The notes under the pieces were generated by a model. The model was not told the origin of the DNA. It did not search any database and worked only from the letters and a program-made list of their open reading frames with translations. From contig WHVA01000473.1 of the NCBI GenBank assembly GCA_015179125.1, forward strand, positions 1 through 64,000: a stretch of DNA of 64,000 nt, written 5' to 3'. Below, piece after piece: positions 1 to 11,390 of the stretch. The position numbers were made by a program, and so were the translations under genes. Position 1 is the first letter of the stretch; every line of letters begins with the position of its first letter. Source of the DNA: Gautieria morchelliformis. Lineage: Eukaryota > Basidiomycota > Agaricomycetes > Gomphales > Gomphaceae.

Positions 1-1225
1 TGTGGCGGAACTATTGGAGAGGCGGAATGTATGGCGGAACTGAGGGTCGGAAGTCGGAAATGAACGGTCGTAACAAAGAACTCCCACAAGTGCTCCCACT
101 TGGGGACCTCATTCCACAAACTCTAGTGGGCCATTCACACACATACCTAGTCTAACTTCGAGCTCACAGGTTAACCGCTCCTTTGACACGGTCTATGGCT
201 TCTACCCAGTTGGGGTCTAGAGAAAATTGCATGAAATTATGAGAAAGACTCAGCGATGGCCAGAGATGTTTGTGAAGGTACATATCACATCTCAAAAATT
301 GATACCTAAAAATACCTTGCGCCGGGGTTGTCGGCATTATGTAAGCTGTTTGAAACACCAGTTCCAAGAGAGCGTCTGAGCTACTGGGAGAAGGTCTCTT
401 GGACCTTTGGGCCTGGACCGCTATGGGCGCTGTCGCCGAGCCGGCAAGATAACTTAGATGACCACCTAAGTAGTAGACATGTCGTCCTTAGCTCACCTCA
501 TTAAATTATCGCAAGAGTACCCTTCGCTGTTATATCAGTTGCGTGTATCACACATCCTACTTGGCAACCCATCCTGCTGCCGCGGTGTCAGGGTAGCGGC
601 TGCTGTTGAAACCGTAGAGCCGGAGGGAGACGAGGACGGCGGGGGAACTAGAACGGGAGTCGGCATGGGGACGGGCCTGGGGACTTGCACGCTTCGACTG
701 CTTGCGCAGCAGCTGCAGCATCGGCGTCACGCTGCCGTTGCGCAATACCCTCCAATTCCTTCTGCCTTGTTTCCTCCAGCCTCTCTAGGTCTCGCGTCAT
801 CCCTCTGTCGCCGATTCTGAGTTCCAAAGGCCACCGGGGTTAGTCACACGTTATAACCCGTGTGACTAACCCAAAGTTATAAACTCCGGACTTTGCTCAT
901 GTCGTTGGCGCTCAGGCTGGATATCAAGTGATGGAAATAAATGCCAGGTAGTCATCGTCGTCCTGGGTGAGCTGTACACTTGTGGCTGATAGGCAAGGGG
1001 TTCTCACGCCAACCTGAAGGATCTCAGATGAATGAGCATATCAAGCTAATGAGATCGGACCTCCTCTTAGGACTCAATCTCCAGGCATCCCTGGATGTAT
1101 TATGGCTCGATGGAGGGTGAGAACTACAAATTATTTAACACTGCTGAGTTGAGATTGACCTATTCGGAAGCCAGATACTATAGAAAGGGCCCTCGCAAGA
1201 GAGACGTGCCACCATCCACCCCAGT
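1..1225. other. No gene recognised
   Basis: Short overlapping open frames on both strands (the longest about 110 codons, near 479-820) show no recognisable domain and have a GC-rich, repetitive look. The only clear structure is the perfect hairpin listed separately at 837-872. The first 70 bases hold a loose GGCGGAA motif repeated three times. Confidence 0.5.
837..872. repeat. Perfect 14-bp inverted repeat (hairpin)
   Basis: The arm GGGTTAGTCACACG (837-850) is followed by an 8-base spacer and its exact reverse complement (859-872). It could be a protein-binding palindrome or the scar of a small transposon. No gene is close enough to assign a role. Confidence 0.8.
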
Positions 1226-3015
1226 ATGGAGTCTCTGGCTACTTCTTATGCCCACTTGTATGTACTAGGACCGGTTTCTTGCTCTGCGAATTGACATTCA
1301 ATCTTTAGGGTGGGAAATTATAGGTTCCAGACCTCTATCTATGCCTTGTACTCTTATGATCACCGTGCGTGCTCGTTCAGATACTCTAGCTATATAAATT
1401 GACGCGTAATTGTAGTGCTGACGTTGTCTGACGAAGTACATTCACCATTTTCGTGGGAGCGATCACTCACTTTCATTAGGTGGACAAGATATGGTCGCAG
1501 CCGTTCACATTTGCGAGCCTGCTGTTCTATATCAATCGTTACGTCACCCATTGCCAATTTATAATCCTTCAAGTTGGTGAGCAGTACCGCACTATGACGC
1601 GGCAATGTATAAATCCTTGTTCCGCCTGTTGTAGGACTTTATGAAACAACGTGGTCCAACGCAGTAATTTTGTTCCGTTCTTTCTAGCGTGCGATGAATT
1701 CTGACTTTTATCGTAGACGTCAGTTTGACGCTTCGGGATTGTGAAGTCTAATCTCACTCTGGTACCTGGTTATTTAGGTGTAACGGTATTATAAAGTTCC
1801 CAAGTGCAGCCACATTGTGTCTTGTTGCTGGTTCGTATTATTGCCTTGGATTTTCAATAAGCTGAACATATATCCCCATTGATAGTGGCTGAACGTCAGT
1901 ATCATCCGGGGTTAGCCATTGAAGCTAACGCCTGTCAACAGTCATCATGATACTCCGCATATACGGTCTTTATCTTGCGAACAGATATGTTCTGGTCTTT
2001 TTGCTTTCCATTTTGTCGGGGCAGATCATCGCCGAGGCGTGGGGTGTACAGTTCACTCAGGCTATCCGTGCGTATTCTCACGGCTCGGAATGTGCTGGTC
2101 TATCCTGATGGTACGGTTATATTTCATGCCGCCATTCCTCAAGGACCTCAACCTTCGACCTTTCCTGGTACGAACCTTTGTCAGGCTGGAACGTTGCTGT
2201 GTTGAGTTATATATCGACAGGATGCGTAGCCACTGGAAGCAATAATTGGTTTGGTAGGCTTTTTTTTGGCATTCTTGTGATCATCCGACAAGGTTGAATA
2301 TTTGAATGGCCTGATATAGCTGCCATTTGGGTGGCTCCGCTTGTCACGGACGCCTGTATTTTTGTCCTTACCATATGGAGGACTGTACGATACAGGAGAA
2401 AACTGGGACGTATGACGTGAGTTGTGCTTGAGACTACTGTCGACCATTTTAGACTCATGTCTGTATTCTAGCACCATGGATATCATTCTACGTGACGGTA
2501 TTTTGTACTTCTTTGTGATCTTCAGTGCCAACTTGATGAATTCTCTTATCTATTTTGTGAGTGTCTCCCCCATTTGAGAACTCACTTACTAACTCACCCT
2601 AAATTCGCGCGATATAGCTAGCACCAGAAGATCTCAAAGCCGTTGGAGCAAGGTTTGTCGTCTTTGATTGATCAGTTTATCCTCAGAATGAAGACTGAAC
2701 CCGAAATCTACTGAAAGTTTTAGTCAGCTTCTGACGGCTACTATGATCTCTCGTCTGCAACTTAATCTACGACAAGCAAAGACGTCCGGTACAACCCTTG
2801 CTGGCACTCCGAGGAGATTGAAAGTTAACAGCCTACGGAAGCCGTCCGGATCCTCGAGAAATAGTGATCGCCTGCATAGTAACGATGCCACAGGCACTAT
2901 AACCTTTTTCACTCTCGGGGACCTCGGAGTGGGAATACATGGTTCATTTTTCGAGGCCTCTGATACCAAGGGGATACCTCATGAAGAAATCGAAATGTGG
3001 TCTTCTGCCATGTAG
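1226..3015 (+). CDS. Multi-pass membrane protein, DUF6533 type
   Basis: A spliced host gene. The start at 1226 opens exon 1226-1257, followed by 1309-1364, 1416-1435 and 1480-1576 with introns of 44-51 bp. Together they encode the DUF6533 signature: YDHLLTLSDEVDKIW followed by a hydrophobic helix ending FYINRY. Later exons give ILRIYGLYLANRY (from 1942), GCVATGSNNWF ending at 2253, then 2320-2416 (IWVAPLVTDACIFVLTIWRT), 2472-2556 (DGILYFFVIFSANLMN), 2618-2652 and 2718-3015, which carries FSQLLTATMISRLQLNLR and a polar tail. The family is a large, uncharacterised set of basidiomycete proteins with about seven membrane helices. The last four introns (2254-2319, 2417-2471, 2557-2617, 2653-2717) are in phase with their exons. 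I could not resolve the exons between 1577 and 1941, or between about 2053 and 2220, so some decay there cannot be excluded. Function unknown. Confidence 0.8.
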
Positions 3016-4404
3016 GTTATGTGAGGCCAGGCAGGGTTTTACTCTTCCTAACGACAATGACTCCTTCCGTGATTCACATGTATACATATTTAAATATGTC
3101 TGGAATAACTGAGTGTTTGCATGTTGACAATTCTATTCAGAAACCCCATGGGAAAAGCAAGCCCCCAAAAAAGGTAAGCTTCAGAAGGTTTGGAACGCAA
3201 CATTTCATATGAGATCAACAAATTCCAAAAACAATTATGGCCCAATACTGATGCTTGTAGATAAATAAATGCATTTCAGTGAAACCCCGCACGCTCGCAA
3301 TTTGGAGACACACGAAAGTTGTAGACTCTAAATGTCAGCTATCCAATTATATACTATGAAATGCAAAAGTTGGCAGCTAGACTTGGTGGTGTAGTGGTTA
3401 AGGTACCACAACAACATCACAAATTCCCAGTCTTAGTCCACCCCAAAACCTACTGTATCATGACCTACCTATCTATTCAAACCTTACAAACCCAGTAGAC
3501 AGCAATGCCACTCTAGCCCAGTGCCCAGCGGAACACAGCAAGAATGGTGGCCCCAACGACAGCCGCCACCAACAAAGGATGCAACCCACCCTTGAACATG
3601 GCATCACGTTCCCACAATCAACGCCGGCTGCGATCCAACTCCCAGGACACTCACAGGAATGAGGCTGAATAACGCACAACCCCCCTCAGCTCAGTCTCCG
3701 CACATGACTTCCTCCTGTCCAAACTAAACTCCTCCGGTAATGACAGCTTGTAACATACCGTAACCTGGCAACTGCGCTGTTCCATCTTGCCAAATCTCAG
3801 ATGATATCCAAAACTATAGAAGAAGGAGTGAGAGCCATCTCCATCCTTGTTGAATTGCAAGTGATGCCATGTTGGCATCACTCACTGTGTCAGGCTGAGT
3901 CATTAGTAGTATATCCCCTTGCTCGTCAAGGGCTCTGGGTCTGGGATGTCTAAAATCGTGGGAATTCTGACACTTTAACCGACAATTCTCCGTGTATTAC
4001 GTGTATTATGCTATCGCCAGATAATCGGCTTCAGTCCTTGTTTTGTCACGTGCCTGTGCACTGTTTTGTGAGACATGGCCTGACTGCTCTAGACTTGAAC
4101 CAGTCTATATAATTGTTCTACTTCTCTGATAACATTAGAACAACTATCTTCTAATCGTTACCATAGTGAGACTGGGTTCGAATCTATGACTGCTCTCACC
4201 ACTCTGAGTCTTAGCCTCTTGTGCTCCTGATTGGTGCTGCTCCTCCCTGACTCTCTGCCTTTTCCAATGTTTGATGGAGCTAGTTTCTCTTGACGGTTTC
4301 GGTGTCTTGGCACAGAAGCTGCTGTACGTCTCCTTCACTTTATGTCCCTCTTTGTACTCCCACCCGATCACATCTGGTAGCTCTGACTGTCGTCTTGACT
4401 ACAG
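3016..4404. other. Intergenic; no gene recognised
   Basis: Only short open frames without recognisable domains. A stretch near 3384-3405 resembles a pol III A box and one near 4170 a B box, but they are far too distant to form one promoter. Sequence just before 4405 ends in a plausible splice acceptor for the next gene, so upstream exons of that gene may lie in the last few hundred bases. Confidence 0.4.
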
Positions 4405-5107
4405 GAGCAAACAGTGAATGATGAGATGGCCGAAAGCTCCAATGAAAGCGAGGATCTCAACGAAGCAGACAAAGGTGCGGGGGCAATGTTAAACCAGGCA
4501 GTTACGCGTGCGCTGACTAGGATGCTCGCAGCCCTGATGATGCAAATATCATTTGACGGGTGGCCTGTGAGTCACGCATGGCGCAAATAATTAGACGGCG
4601 TGAAAGCCATGCATGATGTCAACCCGCTCCCTGCCTACGACATCGACCACAGCATGAGTGCGCCGAAAGATTATGAACAATGCTTGCTAGGTGCAGCTGT
4701 GGAAGTTCACATAACACTGATTCACTACCTGATTGGGAAAAATGGGAGTACAATGGTAGCCAATCTACGGGTGTAAATAACCTATGTATCTACATGTACA
4801 ATAGTTATTACGTAATCCCAGTGGGCCCCTTAGGGACCCACTGTATAGTTTATGGGGAACCGGCCAACGGTTCCCATCGCATCTTACTCTTACCTGTCAC
4901 TACATAGCATTCAGAATACCACTCATTGGTCAAGTTCTGTAGTGCCCTTGTGATACAAGGTCCTAAGATCGACATCCTTTACAACGGGAGATGATAGTGC
5001 TCAGGCCACCTCGCAGGCTGCCTCAGAGTCCTACAAAGCGAAGCTTCATAGCCAGCCCCTTGTCCACATCTCTGAAGAAACACCGTCCGTCTACGGCTCC
5101 TAAGTAG
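4405..5107 (+). pseudogene. Hypothetical host gene, 3' part, cut by a solo LTR
   Basis: After an acceptor at 4403-4404 an open frame begins with an acidic stretch (ESSNESEDLNEADKG). It then carries VKAMHDVNPLPAYDIDH and a hydrophobic segment near ITLIHYLIGKN. The solo LTR at 4772-4983 sits inside the frame. Immediately after its target duplication the same frame goes on (EMIVLRPPRRLPQSP) to a stop at 5105-5107, with a basic tail. One in-frame TAA at about 4588 lies upstream of the LTR. I do not recognise the family; the layout (acidic head, one hydrophobic stretch, basic Pro/Ser tail) resembles multicopy hypothetical proteins of Agaricomycetes, which is only an impression. Most likely a dead gene. 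Confidence 0.5.
4772..4983 (+). mobile_element. Solo LTR of a Ty3/gypsy element
   Basis: A 212-bp block beginning TGTAAA and ending TTTACA, flanked by a perfect 5-bp target duplication (ACGGG at 4767-4771 and 4984-4988). It matches, in reverse complement, the two LTRs of the element at 37714-53435 over its whole length, with visible divergence. The solo form implies loss of the interior by LTR-LTR recombination. It is older than the full copy downstream, judging by the divergence. Confidence 0.9.
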
Positions 5108-5269
5108 TGTCCTAGACTAAGTACTGATTTCTGTACGATACACATTTTCCAACACATGCATCATAAGCCCACGCACATTCTTACGTTCCACTCCAAGCAA
5201 GGGCTCTGCTGGGTGTAAGCCGGCCCTCCCTCTAGTAAGTTAATACTCGATTGAAAGTGTGCTTAGCCA

Positions 5270-5700
5270 TCCAAAGCCACACCTCCCAAAAGTGTGCACC
5301 ATTGTTGAGCCTACCAAAAGCTCAAATTGTTCACAATTGTGCCTGAGACTCAGTTTGAGAAGTTGAATGGGAAGAATTATGTGGATTGGCATTATATAAT
5401 GGAGGCACTGCTTATTGAGAAGGACCTTTGGGACGTTGTTGATGGGACTGAGTGCCATCCCGCAGGCACTGACAACTCCAAGGCCATTTGTGCTTATGTC
5501 AAGAAGCAGCAAGTGGCCCAAGCATGAAACTGAGGAGCAGCAGCTTGTGAGTATGCCCTAGCATGCTTCAGGACACTCCTGAAGCTGTTATACATTGTTA
5601 GAATCATTAACGTGCCTAGAATAAAGGCTTCAGTGAAGAGAAGGTTGCAAAATGGGCCAGAAAGGTGAATATTTCACTATTTTGCAACTGAACATGAGAA
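5270..5700 (+). mobile_element. Ty1/copia gag fragment (fossil)
   Basis: An open frame from 5327 reads FEKLNGKNYVDWHYIMEALL and then LWDVVDG, the classical N-terminal pattern of Ty1/copia gag proteins. No LTR, protease or integrase follows; recognisable similarity fades by about 5700. A broken remnant. Confidence 0.6.
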
Positions 5701-6816
5701 AAGCTCACCGGTGCTTATGTAGAGCTTGCAGAGCAAAATTTATGAATCAGATATTGTTGTTTTTAACCCTTCAGGTTGTTAAGAGAATCTGGAAGCTGAG
5801 AATCATGCATCTGCCGTGAGTGTTAGTGACTTGGACTCAGATCAGTTTTGTCATTCAACCAGTTACTTACACAGTAACTGCTCCTCTGCGTTCTCTGCAT
5901 CAATGGAATCATTTCCCTGATGAAATCAAAATCAGAGCTGAGGCAGAGCTTCTTGCATTCTCGCACCAGTTGCAAACCACCATGAACAGCTTCATTTCAG
6001 CTTGCAGGTCCAAAACCTAGCCAACTTGCTACAGCAAGGTGAACCCCAAGGCTTGCACAAGCAAGGCAGGGCCAAGGATCCAAGAGTTGTGCAAAGCTGG
6101 ATACTCTGACATCAGACACTGGCACAAGACACAAAAAGATCTTACTGTGAATGAGGAGTCAGACTGTCATGGGACACCCTGTTTTCCATTTCCAGTTCCG
6201 ACTCCATTTCCAACTCCGCTTCCAGTTCCGATTCCATCTCCGCCTCTGCTTTCGGAAATGATTCCGCTTCTGGGAGAACTTCCACCAGTTCTGTTCGCTT
6301 TTCCAGTTCCACTCCAATTTCCGACTTCCGCTCTCGGAACAGTGTCGGAAATCAGGCGACTCGCGTAATAGGTGGCATCAAGGGTCAATCAAGGGTCAGG
6401 GAGGTCAGGGGGATGCAGGGTTGATGGCGAGTGCCAAGTGCTGTCCCTGGCTGCGCAGTGTAGTATAATATGGGCTCGCTGACATTGGGGGTCCTTAGAC
6501 TTTTCTCTTTGGATTTCCCCTTGTCAGGTGAGAATCCCCTCTCTTGTATACTCTGTTGTTCATTTATACATACTTTGGATTTCCCCTTGTCAGTTGTGTG
6601 GTAGTGTGATCTCCACAACCAACCAGGGTTGCCCTTACACAGACACAACTGCATCAGAGGAGCCGGAGCTGGTGGAAACAGTGATGGTGGCAGAGGAGGG
6701 GGTGCCAGTGCCAGTGCTGGTGGAAATAGTGATGGTGCCAGAGGAGGAGGAGGAGGAGGAGGAGGAGGAGGAGGAGATGGAGCAAGATAGCAGAAGAGGA
6801 GGGGACAGCACAAGAG
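5701..6816. other. Degenerate and low-complexity sequence
   Basis: No domain recognised. Positions 6180-6370 are an imperfect hexamer array built on TTCCAGTTCCGA-like units, which gives a spurious Pro/Phe-rich translation. Positions about 6739-6777 are a GAG/GGA trinucleotide microsatellite that encodes poly-Glu on this strand. Both look like drift in non-coding DNA. Confidence 0.5.
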
Positions 6817-7209
6817 GTGGAGGAAGCAGAAGAGGATGAAAGTGAAATTCTGGAAGAAGAAGGTGAACCTGGAGAGGAAGGAATGGAGAACACACCTGTA
6901 AACATGAAACACTGCTTGACACCTCTAAAACTGAAGTCAAAGACCCTCAAAGATGCAATCCACCTGTTGGCAATGAGAGCAGCAGATAACTGGCTTGATA
7001 TGGCCTTTCAAGGCCAGATCACTGTGAAGCTTGCATTCTTGTGGAATTACATGGCACCCAGTGGTGCTGGCTGGCAAGAAGCTTTGCTTCTGGCTGCAAC
7101 CAGCACTGGAAAGGGGAAAGAGCTTACGTGTTCTTTGCACATCTGGGTGTGGGAGTTTCTGGAGGACAATGTGCAGCTGCCAATTAGTCTGTGTCACATG
7201 ACTGCATGA
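6817..7209 (+). other. Unrecognised open frame, acidic N-terminus
   Basis: A 130-codon frame downstream of the GAG microsatellite. Its first 25 residues are mostly Glu/Asp; the rest (for example LLAMRAADNWLDMAFQGQ and the Trp-rich LHIWVWEFLED) has the composition of a real protein, perhaps an exon of a transposon-linked protein. No catalytic motif is visible. It ends where the gypsy LTR fragment begins, so it may be truncated. Confidence 0.3.
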
Positions 7210-7229
7210 TGAGGATCTTGCGGAAGATA

Positions 7230-7541
7230 TTCATCTTCATCTGCCAGCCTTCGAACCATTTTCTGTGCTGTTGGCGAAGGGCTCCAAGGGAGCACCTTCG
7301 CCAGCGAAGGGATTGTCGAGACTTAGACAGCCCTTCCGTGAGACCTTGCACGTCACATCGTCAAGTGCCACGGGCTATTTCGCTACGACTGTAGATAGGG
7401 TGAGCCCTGTTCGGGAAACTCTCTTACCTTGTGAACATTCATTGGTTCACCTATTCGCCGAACAGCATACTTATTCGCACAAGTTATTCGGGCATTCGCT
7501 GTGTTCACTAATACACGATATTAACGCCTAAAAACCAATCT
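7230..7541 (+). mobile_element. Ty3/gypsy LTR fragment (long-LTR family)
   Basis: The 3' part of the same LTR seen at 12115-13147 and 54515-55786, ending in CCAATCTTGACA. It abuts the LINE ORF1 at 7542, so it was inserted into, or recombined with, that LINE. Fossil. Confidence 0.8.
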
Positions 7542-8390
7542 TGACACTTTCCTACTTGGGTGAAAGCCGCCGTTTTGTGCCTTCCGCCACATGTGCCACA
7601 GGTGTCCTGCTACTGTGGACAGGCATACAAGAGATGATTCCAGCCTTGACACTTGAGGCATCAGGTGGGTTCTTTCTTTCATTTTTCTGCATACACGTGC
7701 TTCTGACAGATGATCAGGCCATCTGTCAGCACCTTGTTGGCCACCTCCAGGCTGGTGAAGGTTATGAGTGCATGCCCACAGGTTTGATTCACTGCGTGGT
7801 GGTGTGCCGGTTTGAGCCATCTTGCCTTGTCAATCACCCTGCAAGCGAGGTTGTTGAAGCCTTCTATGGCCTGCAGCTCGTCGTCCCTGTCCGGGCCAAA
7901 GTGGAGTGGGATGAACTGGAGTACAATGAGGAATAGCCGTGTCTTCATTCGTGCATCTGGAGCCAGTGTGCTCGTGAATCTGACATGGTGCTATGCGTCG
8001 TTGATCCATTTGGCCGACCCCTCATTTCCAAACTCGAATAGGATCCCCCCATTGCTGAGCCACCTTGCGCTGACTATAGTGTGGCTCGTGCCACCTTCCA
8101 TCTTCCTGACTATCTTGTTAGCCCTCCTCACCAACTCAGTGTTGTCCACCTCCACCAGAACCTGCTCCCCCGGCTCCCTGGTATCGATCAAGATCTGTCT
8201 GAGCTTTACACCCTCCCTGGCGCCCACCCTTGCATTGCAGCCCCAGCCAGCAGCTGCAGCATAGGTCGTTGGGTGTGCTGGACTGCTGGGGGCACTAGCG
8301 CTGCCCGGGGGGCCTCCTGCACTTGCGCGACTACTGCCTTGACAATCCTTTGAGCCATGTCATCACTTTCATTCCTAAGCTCCTCTACTG
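7542..8390 (-). mobile_element. LINE (Tad1-like) ORF1 fragment
   Basis: Read on the minus strand, pieces in order give a Gln/Ala-rich leader, GVKLRQILIDTREPGEQVLV, a central region with SARWLSNGGILFEFGNE, then ARWLKP, GHALITFTSLEVANKVL and GLIICQKHVYAEK. Last comes a zinc knuckle CLKCQGWNHLLYAC (CX2CX4HX4C) and the start of a second (CGTCGGRHK). This is the usual layout of ORF1 in fungal Tad1-clade non-LTR retrotransposons. At least two frame changes separate the pieces (between about 7991-8227 and 7679-7948, and again before the knuckle), and the element is cut at 7541 by the LTR fragment. No reverse transcriptase part is present here. Confidence 0.75.
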
Positions 8391-8775
8391 TCCCTGCCAG
8401 ACTGTCAGTTTGTTATTTTACAAGTAAAGGTCCTGACCGCAGGTTAATCATGACCCAAACGACCTTGTGGATGTCGACACCCCTGAAGGCAACAGTGGCC
8501 GCCCTCACCTTTACTTCATGACCTCACCATCTCCTGCAAAACAATTTCAACAAATAAAGCACAGTACTGTGGTGGCATGACCACGTGTCTTGAGTCTTGG
8601 AGCAGAAAGTAACAGGCAGGTCGAATTCATAAGCATATTTTGGATGAATGTCAACATGTCAACGATGCATTTGTTGACCATACACTGCATGCACAGCTTG
8701 ACATTATGGGAGAGGATCATTCTCTTGAGAAGATGTCAAAGGCTGAGGCAAAGAAGGCAATGGGCCTCAAGACAA
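8391..8775. other. No gene recognised
   Basis: Probably the 5' flank or leader of the LINE on the minus strand, followed by unassigned sequence up to the fold-back repeat. Open frames are short and featureless. Confidence 0.4.
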
Positions 8776-9297
8776 TTCGGAGTCTTTGTAATCACAGTCA
8801 TATCAGCCACAGTTTCAAACACTGACAGTCTGATACAAATGTGTTCAAACTCCTGCGGACTTTGCCCCCGTGCCCTACTGCTCATGACTCCTATTCGCTG
8901 AGACAAAGTATATGTACACATGGTGTGTCTACTTCAATGGATCTCTATCTTGGAGAGCCAAATGGTCTATTCAATTAATCATAAGTAGTAAATTTTCTGA
9001 CATGTTAAATTTACTTATGCAGCATGAACGATATACAAGTATTTTTAATTCAGCACTTGACAAATTATTTACCCTGTTGATCATATAATGAAAATGACAC
9101 TCTTCCATACAGGTTATTATGCTTCTCAATCTCAACCCCTGTTATGATAAAGTAAGTGACTAGGCAAGTAGGGCACGGGGGCAAAGTCCACAGGACTTTG
9201 GCATGCATTAGTAACACACCATGTTATAAACACAGTGTTTCAAACATGGTTTGAAACTGTGGCTGATATGACCGTGATTACAAAGACTCCAAAGTTT
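8776..9297. repeat. Fold-back element with long inverted arms
   Basis: The left arm (about 8776-8880) and right arm (about 9165-9297) are imperfect reverse complements over 100 bp or more. Each contains GGAGTCTTTGTAATCAC, a TCATATCAGCCACAGTTTCA block and GGACTTTGCCCCCGTGCCCT. The unpaired centre is AT-rich. It looks like a MITE or fold-back transposon, but I find no clear target duplication at the outer ends, so the class is open. Confidence 0.65.
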
Positions 9298-9849
9298 TTA
9301 GAATAGTCTGTCTGGTACTAGGGATGCCCACCATAGCCGTACATATGGCTCATATGGGTGCCATAACACAGTTACGGTGCTGTACCGTATTACAGGTAGG
9401 ACACCTATGGTACCATAACCAGCCAACCTGCCTGTGAGGTACCTTACGATACTGTAAGGTACCTTCCTTACACAGCACCTACACTCAGTTATCCCCTTGG
9501 TCCATGCATGGTTGGGTGGTCTATATATCTCATGAACCTCTTTGTTTTCTAACACCTGTCCCTTGGGAAGGCCCCATGCCCATTTGCATGTAATATCACC
9601 TTTGGGCATGGGGTCTTTCCAGAGGGTGGAAGAGGGTACTAACAAATCATTGTACCCGTTAATATTTGATGTAATTTTTCAGAGACATGGTCTGGTGGGC
9701 AATGATGTCTGTGTCATCAGAATGTGTTATTGATATCATTCTCTTATAACTCATACTGTAGTGTGTGCATCCTGTGGGTACAACCATGCATACCTCAAAC
9801 TGTGCTCCCAAAATTTCCGCTCGACTTTGAGATCCCACGAACAGTGCAA
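9298..9849. repeat. Clustered short palindromes, possible hAT left end
   Basis: Positions 9317-9480 are dense in short inverted motifs around GGTACC, TACGGTGCTGTACCGTA and ATGGTACCAT. Subterminal motif clusters of this kind are usual at hAT ends, and a hAT transposase follows on the plus strand. The exact terminus and target duplication could not be fixed. The rest of the interval has no recognisable gene. Confidence 0.35.
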
Positions 9850-11390
9850 TTCCGGAGATTTCTTCTCATAGGGCCTGGCCAACCCCAGGTGGACTGCAGG
9901 AACGGGCTACAACTCCTGCCGCTTCAAATTCCAATCCCCTGCCTCCCCAACACTCAGTCTCTTCAACTTCTATGGACTCAATGGACACATCAAGTTCTGA
10001 TGATAGTGAGTTTGCACATGGCTTGGATAGCAACACTCCATCAGAGATGGGTAGCGACATTGAGATGGTGGATTCTTTGAATGCAGAAGTGAGTGTCTAT
10101 TGATGGTGCATGCAGACTGCTGTTCATACATATGCAGATGGCAGGGATATTACCACGTCAGATTCAGATGGCTGGGAAAAGTGCAAAGAAATCTAAAGGT
10201 AAAAAGAAGATTAAATCTGCACTGAAGCACAAACATCTGGAAATAGCATTGGAAGAACCTCTGTCAGCAAAAAAGAACAAACACGCAGAGGATGATCATG
10301 AACCCCTGTGTGAAAATAGAGGCCCTGAACCTATTGAAACTGAGAAGAAGGTATGTGATTTTGATCATTTGAACTCTGATGTATGGTTACATGGCCAAGA
10401 TTTAGGAGTGTCTGTGCAAAAATCCAATTTATGCATTCTATGCCGAACATATTGACAAGGATGCTGCAGGAAAGCCATCCAGTGATCGAGTCTATTCCTG
10501 TCATGACGGTTCATATAAAACCACAGTGACGAAACTGATGAAGTACAGCCTGAATTGTGAGTGACCATCTATTTGACACACTACATCTTACGGACATGTC
10601 AAAACAGCGCTAACTGGCCATTTAAAAAATCACCATGGGAGTATGAACTGCTTATACTTGGCCACTAAGGCATGCAGCGGTCTTCTCACTGCCGAAGATA
10701 GCCTTCTAGCTTCCAGTGCGAAGAAGCTCGAGAATCGCAACTTGCAAGAATATGTGAAGAATATGACCAAAGGTGCGGAACCACTCCTTGCCAGTTTTGC
10801 TAGGCAGGAAGACCTATCAAAGGTGAGTGTTATGTGCTACACTATTTATTCTAACATGTGCTGAGATGATGCAGGAGCCATGGGATCAACATGAATTTGA
10901 ACAACTCCTTGTCAACTGGATTGTCATCTGTGATCAGCCATTTGAAGAGGTGGACTGTCCTGAATTCCATGCATTGCTGGAATTCATGCACCATTGTTCT
11001 GAACATCTGAACATCCCCCACAGAACAACGGTGACATGTAGGATCACAGAGATGGGGGCAGAGTCTCGAAGTGGTCTGAAAACTCTACTCGCTGTACATC
11101 CATTGGCTCAATGAATTTCCACTGATGCTTGACCTTATCTATGCTGCCAGAAGCTTGACTCCAAGGTCAGTATGTCCTTGGACTGCTGGACATGGGTGAA
11201 TGGATACACTTTCCTTGTGATGGTGATATATTTCATTGACGAAAAGTGGGCACTATGTAAGTCTTACCAGCTGCACAATTATGAGTGCCTCATTATTTGC
11301 AGAGGAGATTCTCATAGATTTCCGAGAGCTCAAAGGTGCACACACTGGTGCAAATATGGCAAGCTGTGTATACGAAGTGCTTGCAGGGTG
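9850..11390 (+). mobile_element. hAT transposase, 5' two-thirds
   Basis: Several exons are recognisable. There is a Ser/Asp-rich head (MDTSSSDDSEFAHGLDS) and a Lys-rich segment. A BED-type finger region follows (NPIYAFYAEHIDK, then KLMKYSLN, an intron with GTGAGT donor, and ALTGHLKNHHGSM). Next comes the hallmark VNWIVICDQPFEEVDCPEF, then VSLDCWTWVNGYTFL around the first catalytic Asp, then ILIDFRELKGAHTGANMA. Introns lie near 10557-10603, 10822-10875 and 11259-11302. The second and third acidic residues and the C-terminal dimerisation domain are absent, because a gypsy element begins near 11385. At least one frame change is visible in the head region near 10180. Inactive. Confidence 0.75.

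Noticed and set aside
3384-3405. Pol III A-box-like motif, possible tRNA or SINE head
   Set aside because: No B box at a workable distance and no cloverleaf can be drawn.
6385-6950. Long minus-strand frames rich in Pro, Ser or Leu
   Set aside because: All are translations of the GAG microsatellite and flanking low-complexity sequence.
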